Shown piece after piece: positions 40,394 through 49,771 of a DNA stretch of 64,000 bases. Position numbers and translations under genes: made by a program. Position 1 is the stretch's first letter, and each line of letters opens with the position of its first letter. The stretch is taken from positions 1 through 64,000 of the forward strand of contig CAZXHT010000012.1 in assembly GCA_964640665.1 (NCBI GenBank), given 5' to 3'. The stretch comes from DATKYQ01 sp964640665. GTDB lineage: Bacteria > Myxococcota > B64-G9. Below the pieces are notes generated by a model. The model saw nothing but the letters and a program-made list of their open reading frames with translations, ran no database searches and had not been told where the DNA came from.

Positions 40394-42733
40394 GTGTATT
40401 GTTTCTACACTGTACGGAGTGAACAAATGCTTCGAACTCTTGCCGCTATTACCGCATTCGCAGCCATAGCGGTCCTTACTGGAGCATGCCAAGATAAGGG
40501 CCCTGGTGAGGACAGGTCATTTTGCCCCGCCGGCGAGGATCTGGCGGCAGAAGTCGATCCCATGATCGGCACGCTGGGATCCGGAAACGTGGTTCCAGGC
40601 GCATTGGTACCGCACGGGATGGTCAAGCTCAGCCCGGACTCGGTCGTCGAATCGGGCTCTGTGGACGCCTATGAGTACGGCAGCGACGAGATCGAGGGCT
40701 TCAGCCACACCCATCTGCAGGGCCCCGGTGGGGGGGCTAACGGATACAGCCAGATCCTGTTGATGCCGGCCACGGGCACCCTGAAGACCGCCAGCGCCGA
40801 CTATGCATCGACTTTTTCACATGCCGGCGAACAGGCATCACCGGGGTACTATGCAGTCACGCTCGATGACTATGACGTGCGGGCCGAGCTTAGCGCCACG
40901 GCGCACGCCGGCATTCAGCGCTACACTTTTCCGCATTCTGACAGCGCGCGTGTCCTGATCGACCTCGGCCACTCGCGCGGCGACTCTCGCGGCGGAAAAA
41001 TCGAATTGGTCGACGATCATACTTTCGAAGGCTACGGCGTCTACAATGTCCATCCGCTTCTCGATCTATTGCTCAGTAACGACGACAGGATAATCGGACA
41101 GAGCACCGTCTACTTTCATGCCGTTTTCTCAAAGGCGTTTGAATCCCATGGCACCTGGCGCGGCAAGCCGGGCGAGACCGTCGTCAACCAGGGCGCGGAC
41201 AGCGAGTCGGGGCCGTGGATCGGCGCCTTTGCGGGGTTCACAACAGAGGCGGACGAGACAATCGAGGTGCGCGTTGGCATCTCTTTGGTCGGCGTCGACC
41301 AGGCCAGGCGCAACCTGGAAGAAGAGATCGGCGAGCGCACATTTGACGAAGTGCGCAAGGCGGCAAGAGACGCCTGGAACTGTCGCCTGAACCGCGTTCA
41401 GGTCGAGGGAGGCACTCCCGCCCAGCGGCGTATCTTCTATACCGCCTTGTACCACACGCTCTTTGCGCCGGCCGACTACACCGAAGCGGGAGGATATTTC
41501 TTCTCGGGCTCCGACGGGGAAGGGGAGGTGTTCAACTGGGAAGACCGCCGTTTCTACACCGACGACTGGTGCGCCTGGGACACCTTCCGCACCTCGCGCC
41601 CGCTGGCGACGCTGGTCGAGCCCGGGACGGTCAGCGACGTGGTTGCCTCATACCTGCATCTTTACCAACAGGGCGGCTGGTTGCCCAAGTGCACCTGGCA
41701 CGCCACCGGCTACTCGAGCGTGATGATCGGCAACCATGCCGTGTCGATCATCGCCGACGCTTATATAAAGGGTCTCGGCGACTACGATCATGATCTCGCC
41801 TGGGCGGCGATCGAAAAAAGCGCCACCATGGAAGATCCCGAAAGGCTGGTGGACGGCCTGTGCGGCTACGTCAACCTGGGCACCCCTCCTGACTATCTCG
41901 AAAACGGTTACATCTCGCACGAGTGCGACGCGCACCAGTCGGCCTCGATGACGCTCGAGTACGCCTACGACGACTGGTGCATCTCCCGGGTGGCCGAGCA
42001 GATGGGTAAGACGGACGAAAGGGACGCCTTTCTGCAGAGAGCCCAGAACTACCGCAAGCAGTGGAACCAGCAGTCGACCTTCATGCAGGGCCGCCACCGG
42101 GACGGAAGCTTTGTCGAGCCGTTCGATCCCACGGACGACGCAGACGCCAACGACTTCTGCGAGGCCACCAGCTGGATATACACCTGGTTCGTGCCTCACG
42201 ATATTCCAGGGCTGATCGATCTGCTGGGCGGAGACGACGCCTTTTTGGCCAGGCTGGACGAGTTTTTCACAAACGGCCAGTTCGACATCTCAAACGAGCC
42301 CAGCTTTCACGTGCCGTACCTGTACAATCTTGCCGGCCAACCCTGGCGGACGCAGGAACTGGTGCGCGAAATCCTGGCCGACGAATTCTCGGACGAGCCC
42401 GGCGGCCTGCCGGGCAACGACGACTCTGGTGCCACCAGCGCCTGGCTGGTATTCGCGGCAATGGGGTTGTATCCGCTCGCCCCCGGAGACGGCGCCTACC
42501 AGATCGCGAGCCCCTGGTTTGAGAAAATATCCTTGCAGCTGGACCCGGCCGTCTACCCGGGCAAGGAATTCGTCATCCGCGCTACCGGCGGCAACGATAC
42601 CAACAAGTATATCCAGTCGGCGAGCCTCAACGGGCAGCCTCTGACGGATACCAGGTTGACGCACGAACAGATAATCAGCGGCGGCGAACTGGATCTGGAA
42701 ATGGGCCCGCAATCATCCGCCTGGGGCGAATGA
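40394..42733 (+). CDS. GH92 alpha-mannosidase-family lipoprotein
   Basis: 779 aa. The N-terminus carries a lipobox (A-V-L-T-G-A-C). The enzyme has GH92 marks: V-D-P-M-I-G-T-L-G-S-G-N-V-V-P-G, a first beta-sandwich domain, then the catalytic (alpha/alpha)6 domain with F-Y-T-D-D-W-C-A-W-D-T-F-R, H-E-C-D-A-H-Q-S-A and P-G-N-D-D-S-G-A-T-S-A-W. GH92 enzymes are Ca-dependent exo-alpha-mannosidases; linkage specificity cannot be read. GTG 40394 is chosen for AGGAGGT 5 nt upstream; ATG 40427 is an alternative. It is divergent from nuoA. Confidence 0.88.
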   Translation: MYCFYTVRSEQMLRTLAAITAFAAIAVLTGACQDKGPGEDRSFCPAGEDLAAEVDPMIGTLGSGNVVPGALVPHGMVKLSPDSVVESGSVDAYEYGSDEIEGFSHTHLQGPGGGANGYSQILLMPATGTLKTASADYASTFSHAGEQASPGYYAVTLDDYDVRAELSATAHAGIQRYTFPHSDSARVLIDLGHSRGDSRGGKIELVDDHTFEGYGVYNVHPLLDLLLSNDDRIIGQSTVYFHAVFSKAFESHGTWRGKPGETVVNQGADSESGPWIGAFAGFTTEADETIEVRVGISLVGVDQARRNLEEEIGERTFDEVRKAARDAWNCRLNRVQVEGGTPAQRRIFYTALYHTLFAPADYTEAGGYFFSGSDGEGEVFNWEDRRFYTDDWCAWDTFRTSRPLATLVEPGTVSDVVASYLHLYQQGGWLPKCTWHATGYSSVMIGNHAVSIIADAYIKGLGDYDHDLAWAAIEKSATMEDPERLVDGLCGYVNLGTPPDYLENGYISHECDAHQSASMTLEYAYDDWCISRVAEQMGKTDERDAFLQRAQNYRKQWNQQSTFMQGRHRDGSFVEPFDPTDDADANDFCEATSWIYTWFVPHDIPGLIDLLGGDDAFLARLDEFFTNGQFDISNEPSFHVPYLYNLAGQPWRTQELVREILADEFSDEPGGLPGNDDSGATSAWLVFAAMGLYPLAPGDGAYQIASPWFEKISLQLDPAVYPGKEFVIRATGGNDTNKYIQSASLNGQPLTDTRLTHEQIISGGELDLEMGPQSSAWGE

Positions 42734-43134
42734 GCCAAGCCGCCGACTATCGTCCAGACCCACCAGCGCTTGTACCATGGCCTTGATGTGGCGACTTCTT
42801 GCTCGGCCCGGTCGATGATCTCCAACCTGGCCGGATGCCGGATGTCGCCGAATTGCCGCAGCTGTGAAAAATGTTCTCCCTCGGCCAAGGCATACCAACT
42901 CAGCGTGTCCTTGGCCCCCGCGATGTGGTAAATATGCAGGAGTTGATCGCGGGAGTTGCCCTTTTCTTGCTTTGCCTGTTGAATCAGGCTGAGTGCTTTT
43001 TCAAAATCGAGTTCAGCGTAGGCGCTGGTGGCCGCTTTGATTTTCTGGCCGGCCACGGGTGATTTGGCCCTGGTGTCCAAGGACAGGCTAACGATGAACC
43101 CACAAAAAACAAAAGCGAAAAAGAGTCTTTGCAT
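42553..43134 (-). pseudogene. Truncated secreted TPR-like protein gene
   Basis: Minus-strand frame of 193 codons. Residues 1-115 look real: signal peptide, a helical repeat part (A-Y-A-E-L-D-F-E-K-A-L-S-L-I) and a C-terminal-type piece R-P-W-Y-K-R-W-W-V-W-T-I-V-G-G, usually a membrane-anchor segment. After that the frame runs antisense through the end of the GH92 gene and its composition becomes shadow-like. The intervening repeats seem deleted and the 3' end replaced. Probably a decayed gene, though short expression is possible. Confidence 0.45.
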
Positions 43135-43237
43135 GGAAACCCTCCACTCAACCGGCCAAGCACGGCACCAGTAGAAACGGTTCTATCCATGGTAACAATA
43201 CAAGCCAGAGCGCGCAAAATATTATTTGTGCTTGGCG

Positions 43238-44167
43238 TCAGGGCTGGGGAGCCTTGTCTGGAAATATGCCGGTTTCCTCGTACTCCTTGATGGCCGGGAT
43301 TAGCAGGTTGGGATAGTCGGTCTGCAAGAGGTCCACGCCTGCGGAGACGAATTCTCCCCATTCGGTGTAATCGCCTACCAGGGACAGGATGTCCCCCAGC
43401 GCCAGCACGTCCTGCTGGGCCTTGAGCCCGGCGGCGTGGATGGCCGCGGTCAGATCTGGCTCTGGGGCGGGACTGCCGATCTCGACGATCTTCAGAGTGG
43501 GCAGCTCGGCAAGCGTAGCCTGCAGCTCGTCTTGTGATTCGATGGGGGGCATGACCAGCAGGCTGTCGTCCGCGGCGAACATGGGCGCGATCTTGCCCAA
43601 GTCGTCGCGCACCAGGGCTACCTGCTGGTACGACCCGGCCTGAATGGCCGCCAAAACAAGATCCGTGCGATCGGTCTTCTGGTCGACGTAGAGCATGATG
43701 TCCAGCGACTTCGCCAGCGCCAGCGCGTCCGAAAAGAGAGGCACCCGCGAATCATCGGGATCGTCCGGGTCGCTGTCGTCGAGGAGCAGCGTTTGGATCT
43801 GGGCCCAGGTCATCGTATCGACCTTGCCGCTGCCGTCGGTGGTGCGGTCGACGTCCGAGTCGTGCATCAGCACCAGCACTTCATCTTCGGTATGGCGGAC
43901 GTCGAGTTCGGAGAAATCCGCGCCGACCTCGGCCGCGGTGCGAATGGCCGTAAGCGAATTTTCCGGGTGCTCGAGATGATAGCCGCGGTGTGCGGCTACC
44001 ATCAGGCGCGGACAATCGGGGGCGACCAGGCACTCGTAGGCGCTCAGAGTTTGTTGCTGGCCGCCGTCGCCGTCCAACCCCCCGTCGTTGCCGCCGCCGC
44101 CGGATCCGCAGGCGACCGCCAGGGCGGCAAGCGTCACGATAAAGAGGATATTTCTCGCTGGACGCAT
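43238..44167 (-). CDS. Glycerophosphodiester phosphodiesterase, lipoprotein
   Basis: 309 aa. Signal peptide with lipobox A-V-A-C, then a Gly/Asp-rich linker (G-G-G-G-N-D-G-G). The TIM-barrel domain begins A-A-H-R-G-Y near residue 59, with P-E-N-S-L, F-S-E-L-D-V (metal-binding E-x-D) and L-M-H-D-S-D-V-D-R-T-T, the GDPD signature. The enzyme should hydrolyse glycerophosphodiesters to glycerol-3-phosphate and an alcohol at the cell surface. It lies 12 bp after the SDR gene, possibly cotranscribed. Confidence 0.9.
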   Translation of the reverse strand: MRPARNILFIVTLAALAVACGSGGGGNDGGLDGDGGQQQTLSAYECLVAPDCPRLMVAAHRGYHLEHPENSLTAIRTAAEVGADFSELDVRHTEDEVLVLMHDSDVDRTTDGSGKVDTMTWAQIQTLLLDDSDPDDPDDSRVPLFSDALALAKSLDIMLYVDQKTDRTDLVLAAIQAGSYQQVALVRDDLGKIAPMFAADDSLLVMPPIESQDELQATLAELPTLKIVEIGSPAPEPDLTAAIHAAGLKAQQDVLALGDILSLVGDYTEWGEFVSAGVDLLQTDYPNLLIPAIKEYEETGIFPDKAPQP

Positions 44168-44179
44168 GTTCCTGCTCCG

Positions 44180-44983
44180 CTAACTGCCGGCCAGGAAGAA
44201 ATTGCTAGTGCGGGCGATTATGCTGCTGGCGAAGGGAATGATGCGCGCGTAGTAACCGATGTCGTTGATGATACTGACCTTTTCTACCTTGCGTTTGCGC
44301 CTGGCGGCCTCGAAGATGATTCGCCCGACCTTCTCGGGGGTTGACGAATAGTAGGGCAGCAGCTTCATCGACATTCGCGCGCCGAAGGTCTTGGCCTCGA
44401 CAGTGTCGTAGAAGCCGGTATTGACCATGAAGGGATAGACAGTCGTCACCTGGATGCGGTGCTTGCGCAACTCGAAGTGCAGAATCTCCGACATCGCCCC
44501 CAGCGCGGCCTTAATGGCGGCGTAGGCGCCCCAGGTGGGCAGCCGAAAGAAGGCCTGGCCGGAAGATACGTTCACGATTTGACCACAGCGCCGCTCGATC
44601 ATCGAGGGCAGGAAGGCGTAGATATGATGCAGCGGACCCATCAGGTTGATGTCGATCAACCGGCGCCATGTCTCGAGCGACGTCTCCGCCAACTCGCCGT
44701 GATAGCCGATGCCGGCGTTGTTGATCAGGATGTCCAACTTACCGATATCGGAAAGCACCCATGCGGCCAACTCAAAGACAGCCTGGCGGTTGGACACGTC
44801 CACCACGCGCGAATGAACCGCAGCCGTCTTGCCGATCTCCTCTGCCACACCAGCCAGCGCCTCGGCATCGATATCGGTCAAGATGAGCTCACTGCCTGCT
44901 TGAGCGAACTCCTGCGCGATACATAGCCCGATGCCCTTTGCCGCGCCTGTGACCAGCACCCGTTTCCCTTGCATGTCGTCCAT
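44180..44983 (-). CDS. Short-chain dehydrogenase/reductase
   Basis: 267 aa Rossmann-fold oxidoreductase. T-G-A-A-K-G-I-G (cofactor loop) near residue 12, N-N-A-G-I near residue 88, the catalytic S-S-G region and Y-A-A-I-K (Y-x-x-x-K) near residue 154. An Asp after the second beta strand (L-T-D-I-D) favours NAD(H). Substrate unknown; the C-terminal region has a hydrophobic tail suggesting membrane association, as in lipid-processing SDRs. Confidence 0.9.
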   Translation of the reverse strand: MDDMQGKRVLVTGAAKGIGLCIAQEFAQAGSELILTDIDAEALAGVAEEIGKTAAVHSRVVDVSNRQAVFELAAWVLSDIGKLDILINNAGIGYHGELAETSLETWRRLIDINLMGPLHHIYAFLPSMIERRCGQIVNVSSGQAFFRLPTWGAYAAIKAALGAMSEILHFELRKHRIQVTTVYPFMVNTGFYDTVEAKTFGARMSMKLLPYYSSTPEKVGRIIFEAARRKRKVEKVSIINDIGYYARIIPFASSIIARTSNFFLAGS

Positions 44984-45120
44984 CTAGTATCTCCTCATTT
45001 GCTGACGTTAATCTTACTTCTACAACAACTCCGGCAGACTTATCAACACTGACGAGATTTTGTATCATTCGTGTTTGACAGCGGCAGTCCGTATGTGAGA
45101 GGCAAAGCGTCGAGAGTGCA

Positions 45121-46374
45121 ATGCAGATGCGAATAGAACATCACCAGACGAGCGAACCTTCGGACGCGGAACGCGTGCGGCTTCTTGCCTTTGCCGCGCG
45201 CATCAAAAAGACGAAACCAATAGCGACGATCTGCCTGCTGGCGGCGTGCGGGATCATGTTCGCTTTGCAACTCGCCTGGTCGGGCATCGATTACACTCCC
45301 GGGATGGTGCGCCTGGGCGCCAACGTACCGCAACTGGTCAAAGACGGCCAATGGTATCGCCTGGTAAGCTGCATGTTCCTGCACGGGGGAGTCGAGCACC
45401 TGTTGATGAACATGTTCGTGCTCTACTACCTGGGCGGCTTCACCGAGCGCCTGCTCGGGACGCGGCGTTTCCTGGCTCTCTACGCGCTTTCGGGGCTTTG
45501 CGGCTCGATGGCCAGCGCTTTTATATCGGGCGGACATATCAGCCTGGGCGCCTCGGGCGCCATGTGGGGAATGCTGGGCGGCCTGGCGGCGCTGGCTTTT
45601 CGACCGGGCGGCTTGGTGCCTGCGACCTTCCTGCCGCGGCTGAAGCGCGCGGCGCTCATCAACCTGGCAATCAACGTTCCGGTCTCGTTCCTTCCGCGGG
45701 TCGACATGTTTGCCCACTTCGGCGGCGGTATTGCAGGCGCATTGCTGATCGGCTCGGGGCTATTGACACAGGGACTGGATCTTGCCGAGGAACGGGCAGT
45801 GCCTGTCGCCGGAGCAGCTGTAGGCTGGCTCTCACCGGCGTCGGTGCTGGCGGCGGGAATGCTGCTGGCCGGCCCGATCTGGGCCGTCTGTGCGGGTTCG
45901 CCCTGGCAGCTTGGCGGGCCTGTGAGCTGGCACGAGTATCGCTTGGGCGAGACCGGTTTGTCGGTGAAAATTCCCTCCTGTCTGTCAAATGAGCCCCGGG
46001 CAATTCAAAGAGAGGATGGCGCATACGAGTTCGTGGCCGGCAGCCTCGAGACGGACCCGGTCTTGCTCGATTTCCTGGTCGTGCCGCTTGAAGGGTCGGG
46101 CTTGGATTCGAGTGAATTACAAGCCGGGATCGAACAACTCAAGAACCTGCGTCAAATCAAGGTCCCCGATGGCGCCAGCCGGACGGAAAAGGTGCGCGAG
46201 AGGCTGATAGGCGGCAGAAAGACGGTAGAAGATGCCTTCGAGTACAATAACGGCTTGAAATTACGGCGTTTCAGCCAGATTGTCCCCGGATGGATCATCC
46301 AACTAGAGGCCGTGATCTGGCCAGGTGCGCCCGAAAACCTGCACCTGGACATCGAGCGGGCTCTCGCGCCCTGA
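45121..46374 (+). CDS. Rhomboid-family intramembrane serine protease with soluble C-terminal domain
   Basis: 417 aa. The membrane part (residues 35-255) has H-G-G-V-E-H-L-L-M-N-M near residue 100, the catalytic S-L-G-A-S-G-A-M-W-G-M near residue 143 and M-F-A-H-F-G-G-G-I-A-G with the catalytic His near residue 200. The next 150 residues are a hydrophilic domain with no recognised match, whose pattern (Y-R-L-G-E-T-G-L-S-V-K-I-P) could be a beta-rich fold. Rhomboids cleave within membrane helices; the substrate is unknown. Confidence 0.9.
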   Translation: MQMRIEHHQTSEPSDAERVRLLAFAARIKKTKPIATICLLAACGIMFALQLAWSGIDYTPGMVRLGANVPQLVKDGQWYRLVSCMFLHGGVEHLLMNMFVLYYLGGFTERLLGTRRFLALYALSGLCGSMASAFISGGHISLGASGAMWGMLGGLAALAFRPGGLVPATFLPRLKRAALINLAINVPVSFLPRVDMFAHFGGGIAGALLIGSGLLTQGLDLAEERAVPVAGAAVGWLSPASVLAAGMLLAGPIWAVCAGSPWQLGGPVSWHEYRLGETGLSVKIPSCLSNEPRAIQREDGAYEFVAGSLETDPVLLDFLVVPLEGSGLDSSELQAGIEQLKNLRQIKVPDGASRTEKVRERLIGGRKTVEDAFEYNNGLKLRRFSQIVPGWIIQLEAVIWPGAPENLHLDIERALAP

Positions 46375-46439
46375 TGCAAGTATTTCACGATGTTTCTCTT
46401 GACATTCAGGTTATGACATGCCACTCTACGATCCGTAAG

Positions 46440-46466
46440 TTGGATGTCCGCCTCGTCGGTTATAAT
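46440..46466 (+). promoter_or_regulatory. Promoter of the cold-shock gene
   Basis: TATAAT at 46461-46466 is a perfect -10. Upstream, TTGGAT at 46440-46445 lies with a short 15-nt spacer; AGTTGG at 46438 gives 17 nt. Transcription would start near 46473. Confidence 0.55.
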
Positions 46467-46472
46467 TCTCCA

Positions 46473-46608
46473 CAAGAATAATAAAACGAGGGGTGGTGAA
46501 AAAGCAACGTGAGCGCCGAGCGTGATCGGCGCGTTACAGACCCGGTGACTCGCCGTTTGCGGATGTGCCGTGGGGGCGGGGGCTGGGTAAAGAAAGAGGA
46601 GTAGAAGT
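46473..46608 (+). promoter_or_regulatory. Long 5' leader of the cold-shock mRNA
   Basis: About 136 nt of untranslated leader precede the ATG, rich in G and short self-complementary segments (e.g. G-C-G-C-C-G with C-G-G-C-G-C). Long leaders that change structure with temperature are characteristic of cspA mRNAs, so a thermosensor role is an inference. Confidence 0.45.
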
Positions 46609-46809
46609 ATGAAGACGGGTAAAGTGAAGTGGTTCAACAACTCCAAGGGTTACGGATTCATCGAGCAAGAGGATGGCGACGACGTCTTCGTCCATTTCTC
46701 GGCGATTCGGACGGAGGGGTTCAAGACTCTCAACGAAGGTGACGCCGTCGAATTTGACGTCACTGAAGGACCCAAGGGCCTGCAGGCCAAGGACGTGATG
46801 ATCGTCTAG
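46609..46809 (+). CDS. Cold-shock protein, CspA family
   Basis: 66-aa single OB-fold protein binding single-stranded nucleic acid. RNP1 (K-G-Y-G-F-I) at residues 13-18 and RNP2 (V-F-V-H-F) at 26-30 are intact. It starts M-K-T-G-K-V-K-W-F after a GAGGAGTAGAAGT site. It probably acts as an RNA chaperone. Followed by a strong terminator. Confidence 0.97.
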   Translation: MKTGKVKWFNNSKGYGFIEQEDGDDVFVHFSAIRTEGFKTLNEGDAVEFDVTEGPKGLQAKDVMIV

Positions 46810-46836
46810 ACAGTCGCAGTTTTCTTTGGAGACAAG

Positions 46837-46867
46837 GAGCCGGGCCGGAAGGTCCGGCTCTTTTTTT
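46837..46867 (+). terminator. Rho-independent terminator of the cold-shock gene
   Basis: Stem of 10 bp, GAGCCGGGCC (46837-46846) with GGTCCGGCTC (46851-46860), one G-U pair and a GGAA tetraloop, followed by seven T residues (46861-46867). The T run abuts the stop end of the convergent asparaginyl-tRNA synthetase gene. Confidence 0.9.
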
Positions 46868-48267
46868 CAAAACTCCGCCTGGCGCGGCGCCCGGGGGAAA
46901 GGAATCACATCGCGGATGTTGGCCATTCCGGTGCAGAACTGGACCAGGCGTTCGAAACCCAGGCCGAAGCCGGCGTGCGGCACCGTGCCGTAGCGCCTCA
47001 GGTCGCGGTACCACCAGTAGTCTGCGGGGTTGAGGTCCATCTCGACAATACGCCTGTCGAGCATTTCGAGTCTTTCTTCGCGCTGCGAGCCGCCGATGAT
47101 CTCGCCGATCTTGGGAACCAGCACGTCCATGGCCGCGACCGTCTTTCGGTCGTCATTTTGGCGCATGTAGAAAGCCTTGATGCCTTTTGGGTAGTTGACG
47201 ACAATGAGCGGTTGCTTGAAATGCTCCTCGGTCAGGTAACGCTCATGCTCGCTCTGCAGGTCGGCGCCCCACTCGACCGGGAACTCGAATTTCCGCTTGG
47301 CCTTGGCGAGCACGTCTATGGCTTTGTCGTAGCTTATCCGTAAAAAAGGCTGCTCGACGACGTTTCTGAGCCGGGCAATCAGGCCCTTGTCCACGCGCAG
47401 ATCGAAGAAGCCCAGGTCGTCCGCGCGCCGGGTGAGCAGGTCGTCGAAAATGTATTTCAGAAATTCCTCGGCCAGGTCCGCGTTGTCGTCGAGGTCGGCG
47501 AAGGCCAACTCGGGTTCGATCATCCAGAACTCGGACAGGTGCCGGCTGGTGTTGCTGTTCTCGGCCCGGAAGGTCGGGCCGAAAGTGTAGACCCTGGACA
47601 GTGCGCAACAGTATGTCTCGACGCTGAGTTGGCCGGAGACCGTCAGACGCGACTCGCGCCCGAAAAAGTCCTTGTCGAAATCCACCCGGCCGTCCGCCCC
47701 CAAAGGCAAGTTAAGAAGATCGAGGGTCGAGACGCGAAACATCTCACCCGCCCCCTCGCAGTCGTTGGCGGTGATGATCGGCGTATGGATGTAGTAGAAA
47801 TCGCGCTCATCGAAGAAGCGGTGTATGGCCTGCGCCAGGCAATGACGCACTCGGGCCACCGCGCCGAAGGTGTTGGTGCGCGAGCGCAGGTGGGCAACCT
47901 CTCGCAGGTACTCGAAAGAATGCCGCTTGGCGCTTATGGGGTAGCTGTCGGGGTTATCTACCCAGCCGATAACCCGCACCTGGTTGGCCCTGATCTCCTG
48001 CCTTTGCCCCTTGCCCTGTGACTCGACCAGCACACCGTCCACCTCGACAGAGCAGCCCGTGGTGATCTTCTCAATCTCGGTGGCGTAGTTGACAAGGCCC
48101 GCGGGCGCCACCACCTGGATAGCATCGAAACAGGTGCCGTCCGAAACGGCGATGAAGGACAGGCCGCCCTCGGCCTTGGAACCGCGCCGGGTGCGGACCC
48201 AGCCCTTGACGGTCAGTTCGGTGCCCACTGGCGCAACCAACGCGTCTTTTATCTTCAGCCAAGCCAT
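46867..48267 (-). CDS. asnS: Asparaginyl-tRNA synthetase
   Basis: Class II aminoacyl-tRNA synthetase (about 466 aa). The N-terminal OB-fold anticodon domain (W-V-R-T-R-R-G-S-K) is followed by the catalytic domain with motif 2 T-F-G-P-T-F-R-A-E-N-S and motif 3 G-F-G-L-G-F-E-R-L. The G-G-L-S-F-I-A pattern and length fit AsnRS rather than AspRS. Start 48267 follows CTCGAGGTAAGT; the longer frame is unsupported. Confidence 0.94.
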   Translation of the reverse strand: MAWLKIKDALVAPVGTELTVKGWVRTRRGSKAEGGLSFIAVSDGTCFDAIQVVAPAGLVNYATEIEKITTGCSVEVDGVLVESQGKGQRQEIRANQVRVIGWVDNPDSYPISAKRHSFEYLREVAHLRSRTNTFGAVARVRHCLAQAIHRFFDERDFYYIHTPIITANDCEGAGEMFRVSTLDLLNLPLGADGRVDFDKDFFGRESRLTVSGQLSVETYCCALSRVYTFGPTFRAENSNTSRHLSEFWMIEPELAFADLDDNADLAEEFLKYIFDDLLTRRADDLGFFDLRVDKGLIARLRNVVEQPFLRISYDKAIDVLAKAKRKFEFPVEWGADLQSEHERYLTEEHFKQPLIVVNYPKGIKAFYMRQNDDRKTVAAMDVLVPKIGEIIGGSQREERLEMLDRRIVEMDLNPADYWWYRDLRRYGTVPHAGFGLGFERLVQFCTGMANIRDVIPFPRAPRQAEF

Positions 48268-48324
48268 ACTTACCTCGAGGCCGGAGTGCAGACAGAGGAT
48301 AGTTGAAGAGTGCAGGGTTTTCAA

Positions 48325-49602
48325 TCAGAAGATGACCACCATCGAGCCGAGGGGAATCTTGTCAAATGCGTTGCGCATGTCGTGCCGTTGAAGCAGGATT
48401 TTACCCGCGGGTAACTGGCAGGGAAAGCGGCCAGCCGCTTGGTTCGACCATTCTTCGATTTCGACTCCAGGGACGGCAGCGGGTGCCGGCAAGATGTGAG
48501 CGGTCGGCTTGCGTTGTTTCCAGGCCCAGCCGATCTCGGCCGCGGCGCTGTCCGAGATGTGTCCCAGGTCGTGCTCCCGGGCAACGTCGAAACGGTTGGG
48601 GTAGTTGAGCGCCAGCCGGAAGCCGCCGGCGATTTTTACAAGATGGTTGCCGAGTACCAGAGAGTGCTTGGCGACAACGAAATACATGCCAAGCGGCAGG
48701 CCGCGCTCAGCGACGCTGCCGTCAGCGGTCGCGCCCCTGCCCAGTCCCACCGGGAACTGAAGCAAAGTGCGGCCGCTGTCGTAGAGGCGCATGCGGCCCG
48801 AGCGCGAGTCGACCAGCGCCAAACGCTTCTCGCGGGGCGGGACGAACAACTCACGGTGCGAACGAATGAAGGGGGAGGGAGCGGCGTAGTTCTTGCGGAT
48901 CCAGTCGCGCGACTTTTTGGCTGCCGAGGGCCAGAAGGTCGCCTTTATCGTCTCGTTCAGACGCAACTCAAAATGCAGGTGAGCGAAGAAGCGCTTGAGC
49001 GGATCCCTGCCGATCTCGCCGATCGCCTGCCGCCTGGATACAATCTGGCCCGCCGAGACGTGCATCTTCGCCAGGTGCACGTACACCGAACGGATGCGGC
49101 GCTTGAGATGGTTCTCGTAGTAGCTGTGCTGGATCATGACCACGCAGCCGGAAGGCTGGCCGCAGTTCTTGGCGAAGACCACCTTGCCGGCCGCGACGGC
49201 ATGCACAGGCTGGCCGAGATCGCTGTTGGCCCCGCCGTCTCCGTTCCAGTCTTCGGCCGGGTGGATTCCATATGTGTACCACTCGCAGAAATGAGTCGAG
49301 ACGTGCCAGCCGTGATGGGTCTTGCCGGTCTGCTTGTCGGTGTAGTCGCCGTCACCGTCGGCGTCGCCGACCGGAAAGTCGAAGCCGTCGGCCGGGGGGA
49401 TGTCGGTGCTCAGGTAGCGGGAGAAGGAGTCGTCGGGATCAACAGGAGGGACTTTCGGGAGCGGTGGTGGGGTGGGGGCTTTTGTAGTCCGCGTATGGGC
49501 GACCGACACCGACCCGGCCTCGGATATCAGGATCAGAAAGGTCCATACCGCCAGGTTGGCCGCGATGGCGAGCAGGATTGCTTTTGTGATGTCTTTTTTC
49601 AT
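48325..49602 (-). CDS. M23-type metallopeptidase with a degenerate L,D-transpeptidase-like C-terminus
   Basis: 425 aa with an N-terminal membrane anchor or signal sequence and a Pro-rich linker. Residues about 95-200 are LytM/M23-like: H-P-A-E-D-W-N-G-D near residue 112, A-V-A-A-G-K-V-V, and the second metal motif F-A-H-L-H-F-E-L-R. The last 160 residues resemble a YkuD domain (G-R-G-A-T-A-D-G, L-P-L-G-M-Y-F-V, L-N-Y-P-N-R-F-D) but lack the H-G and S-x-G-C catalytic motif. It is probably a peptidoglycan endopeptidase with a binding-only second domain. Confidence 0.75.
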   Translation of the reverse strand: MKKDITKAILLAIAANLAVWTFLILISEAGSVSVAHTRTTKAPTPPPLPKVPPVDPDDSFSRYLSTDIPPADGFDFPVGDADGDGDYTDKQTGKTHHGWHVSTHFCEWYTYGIHPAEDWNGDGGANSDLGQPVHAVAAGKVVFAKNCGQPSGCVVMIQHSYYENHLKRRIRSVYVHLAKMHVSAGQIVSRRQAIGEIGRDPLKRFFAHLHFELRLNETIKATFWPSAAKKSRDWIRKNYAAPSPFIRSHRELFVPPREKRLALVDSRSGRMRLYDSGRTLLQFPVGLGRGATADGSVAERGLPLGMYFVVAKHSLVLGNHLVKIAGGFRLALNYPNRFDVAREHDLGHISDSAAAEIGWAWKQRKPTAHILPAPAAVPGVEIEEWSNQAAGRFPCQLPAGKILLQRHDMRNAFDKIPLGSMVVIF

Positions 49603-49771
49603 GGCTGAAACTCTCCGGCATTTCGAAACCTCCTGGCATTACGAAGTATTGCATTATGCGTGCCATGAGTGAGATAGAGTGTTTCCGGTGTCTTGCGAAT
49701 TGAGGCGGGCGCCGCATGTAATAACATTGACACGCAGGCGTGCCATATTTTCCACACCATCAGGAATGTGT

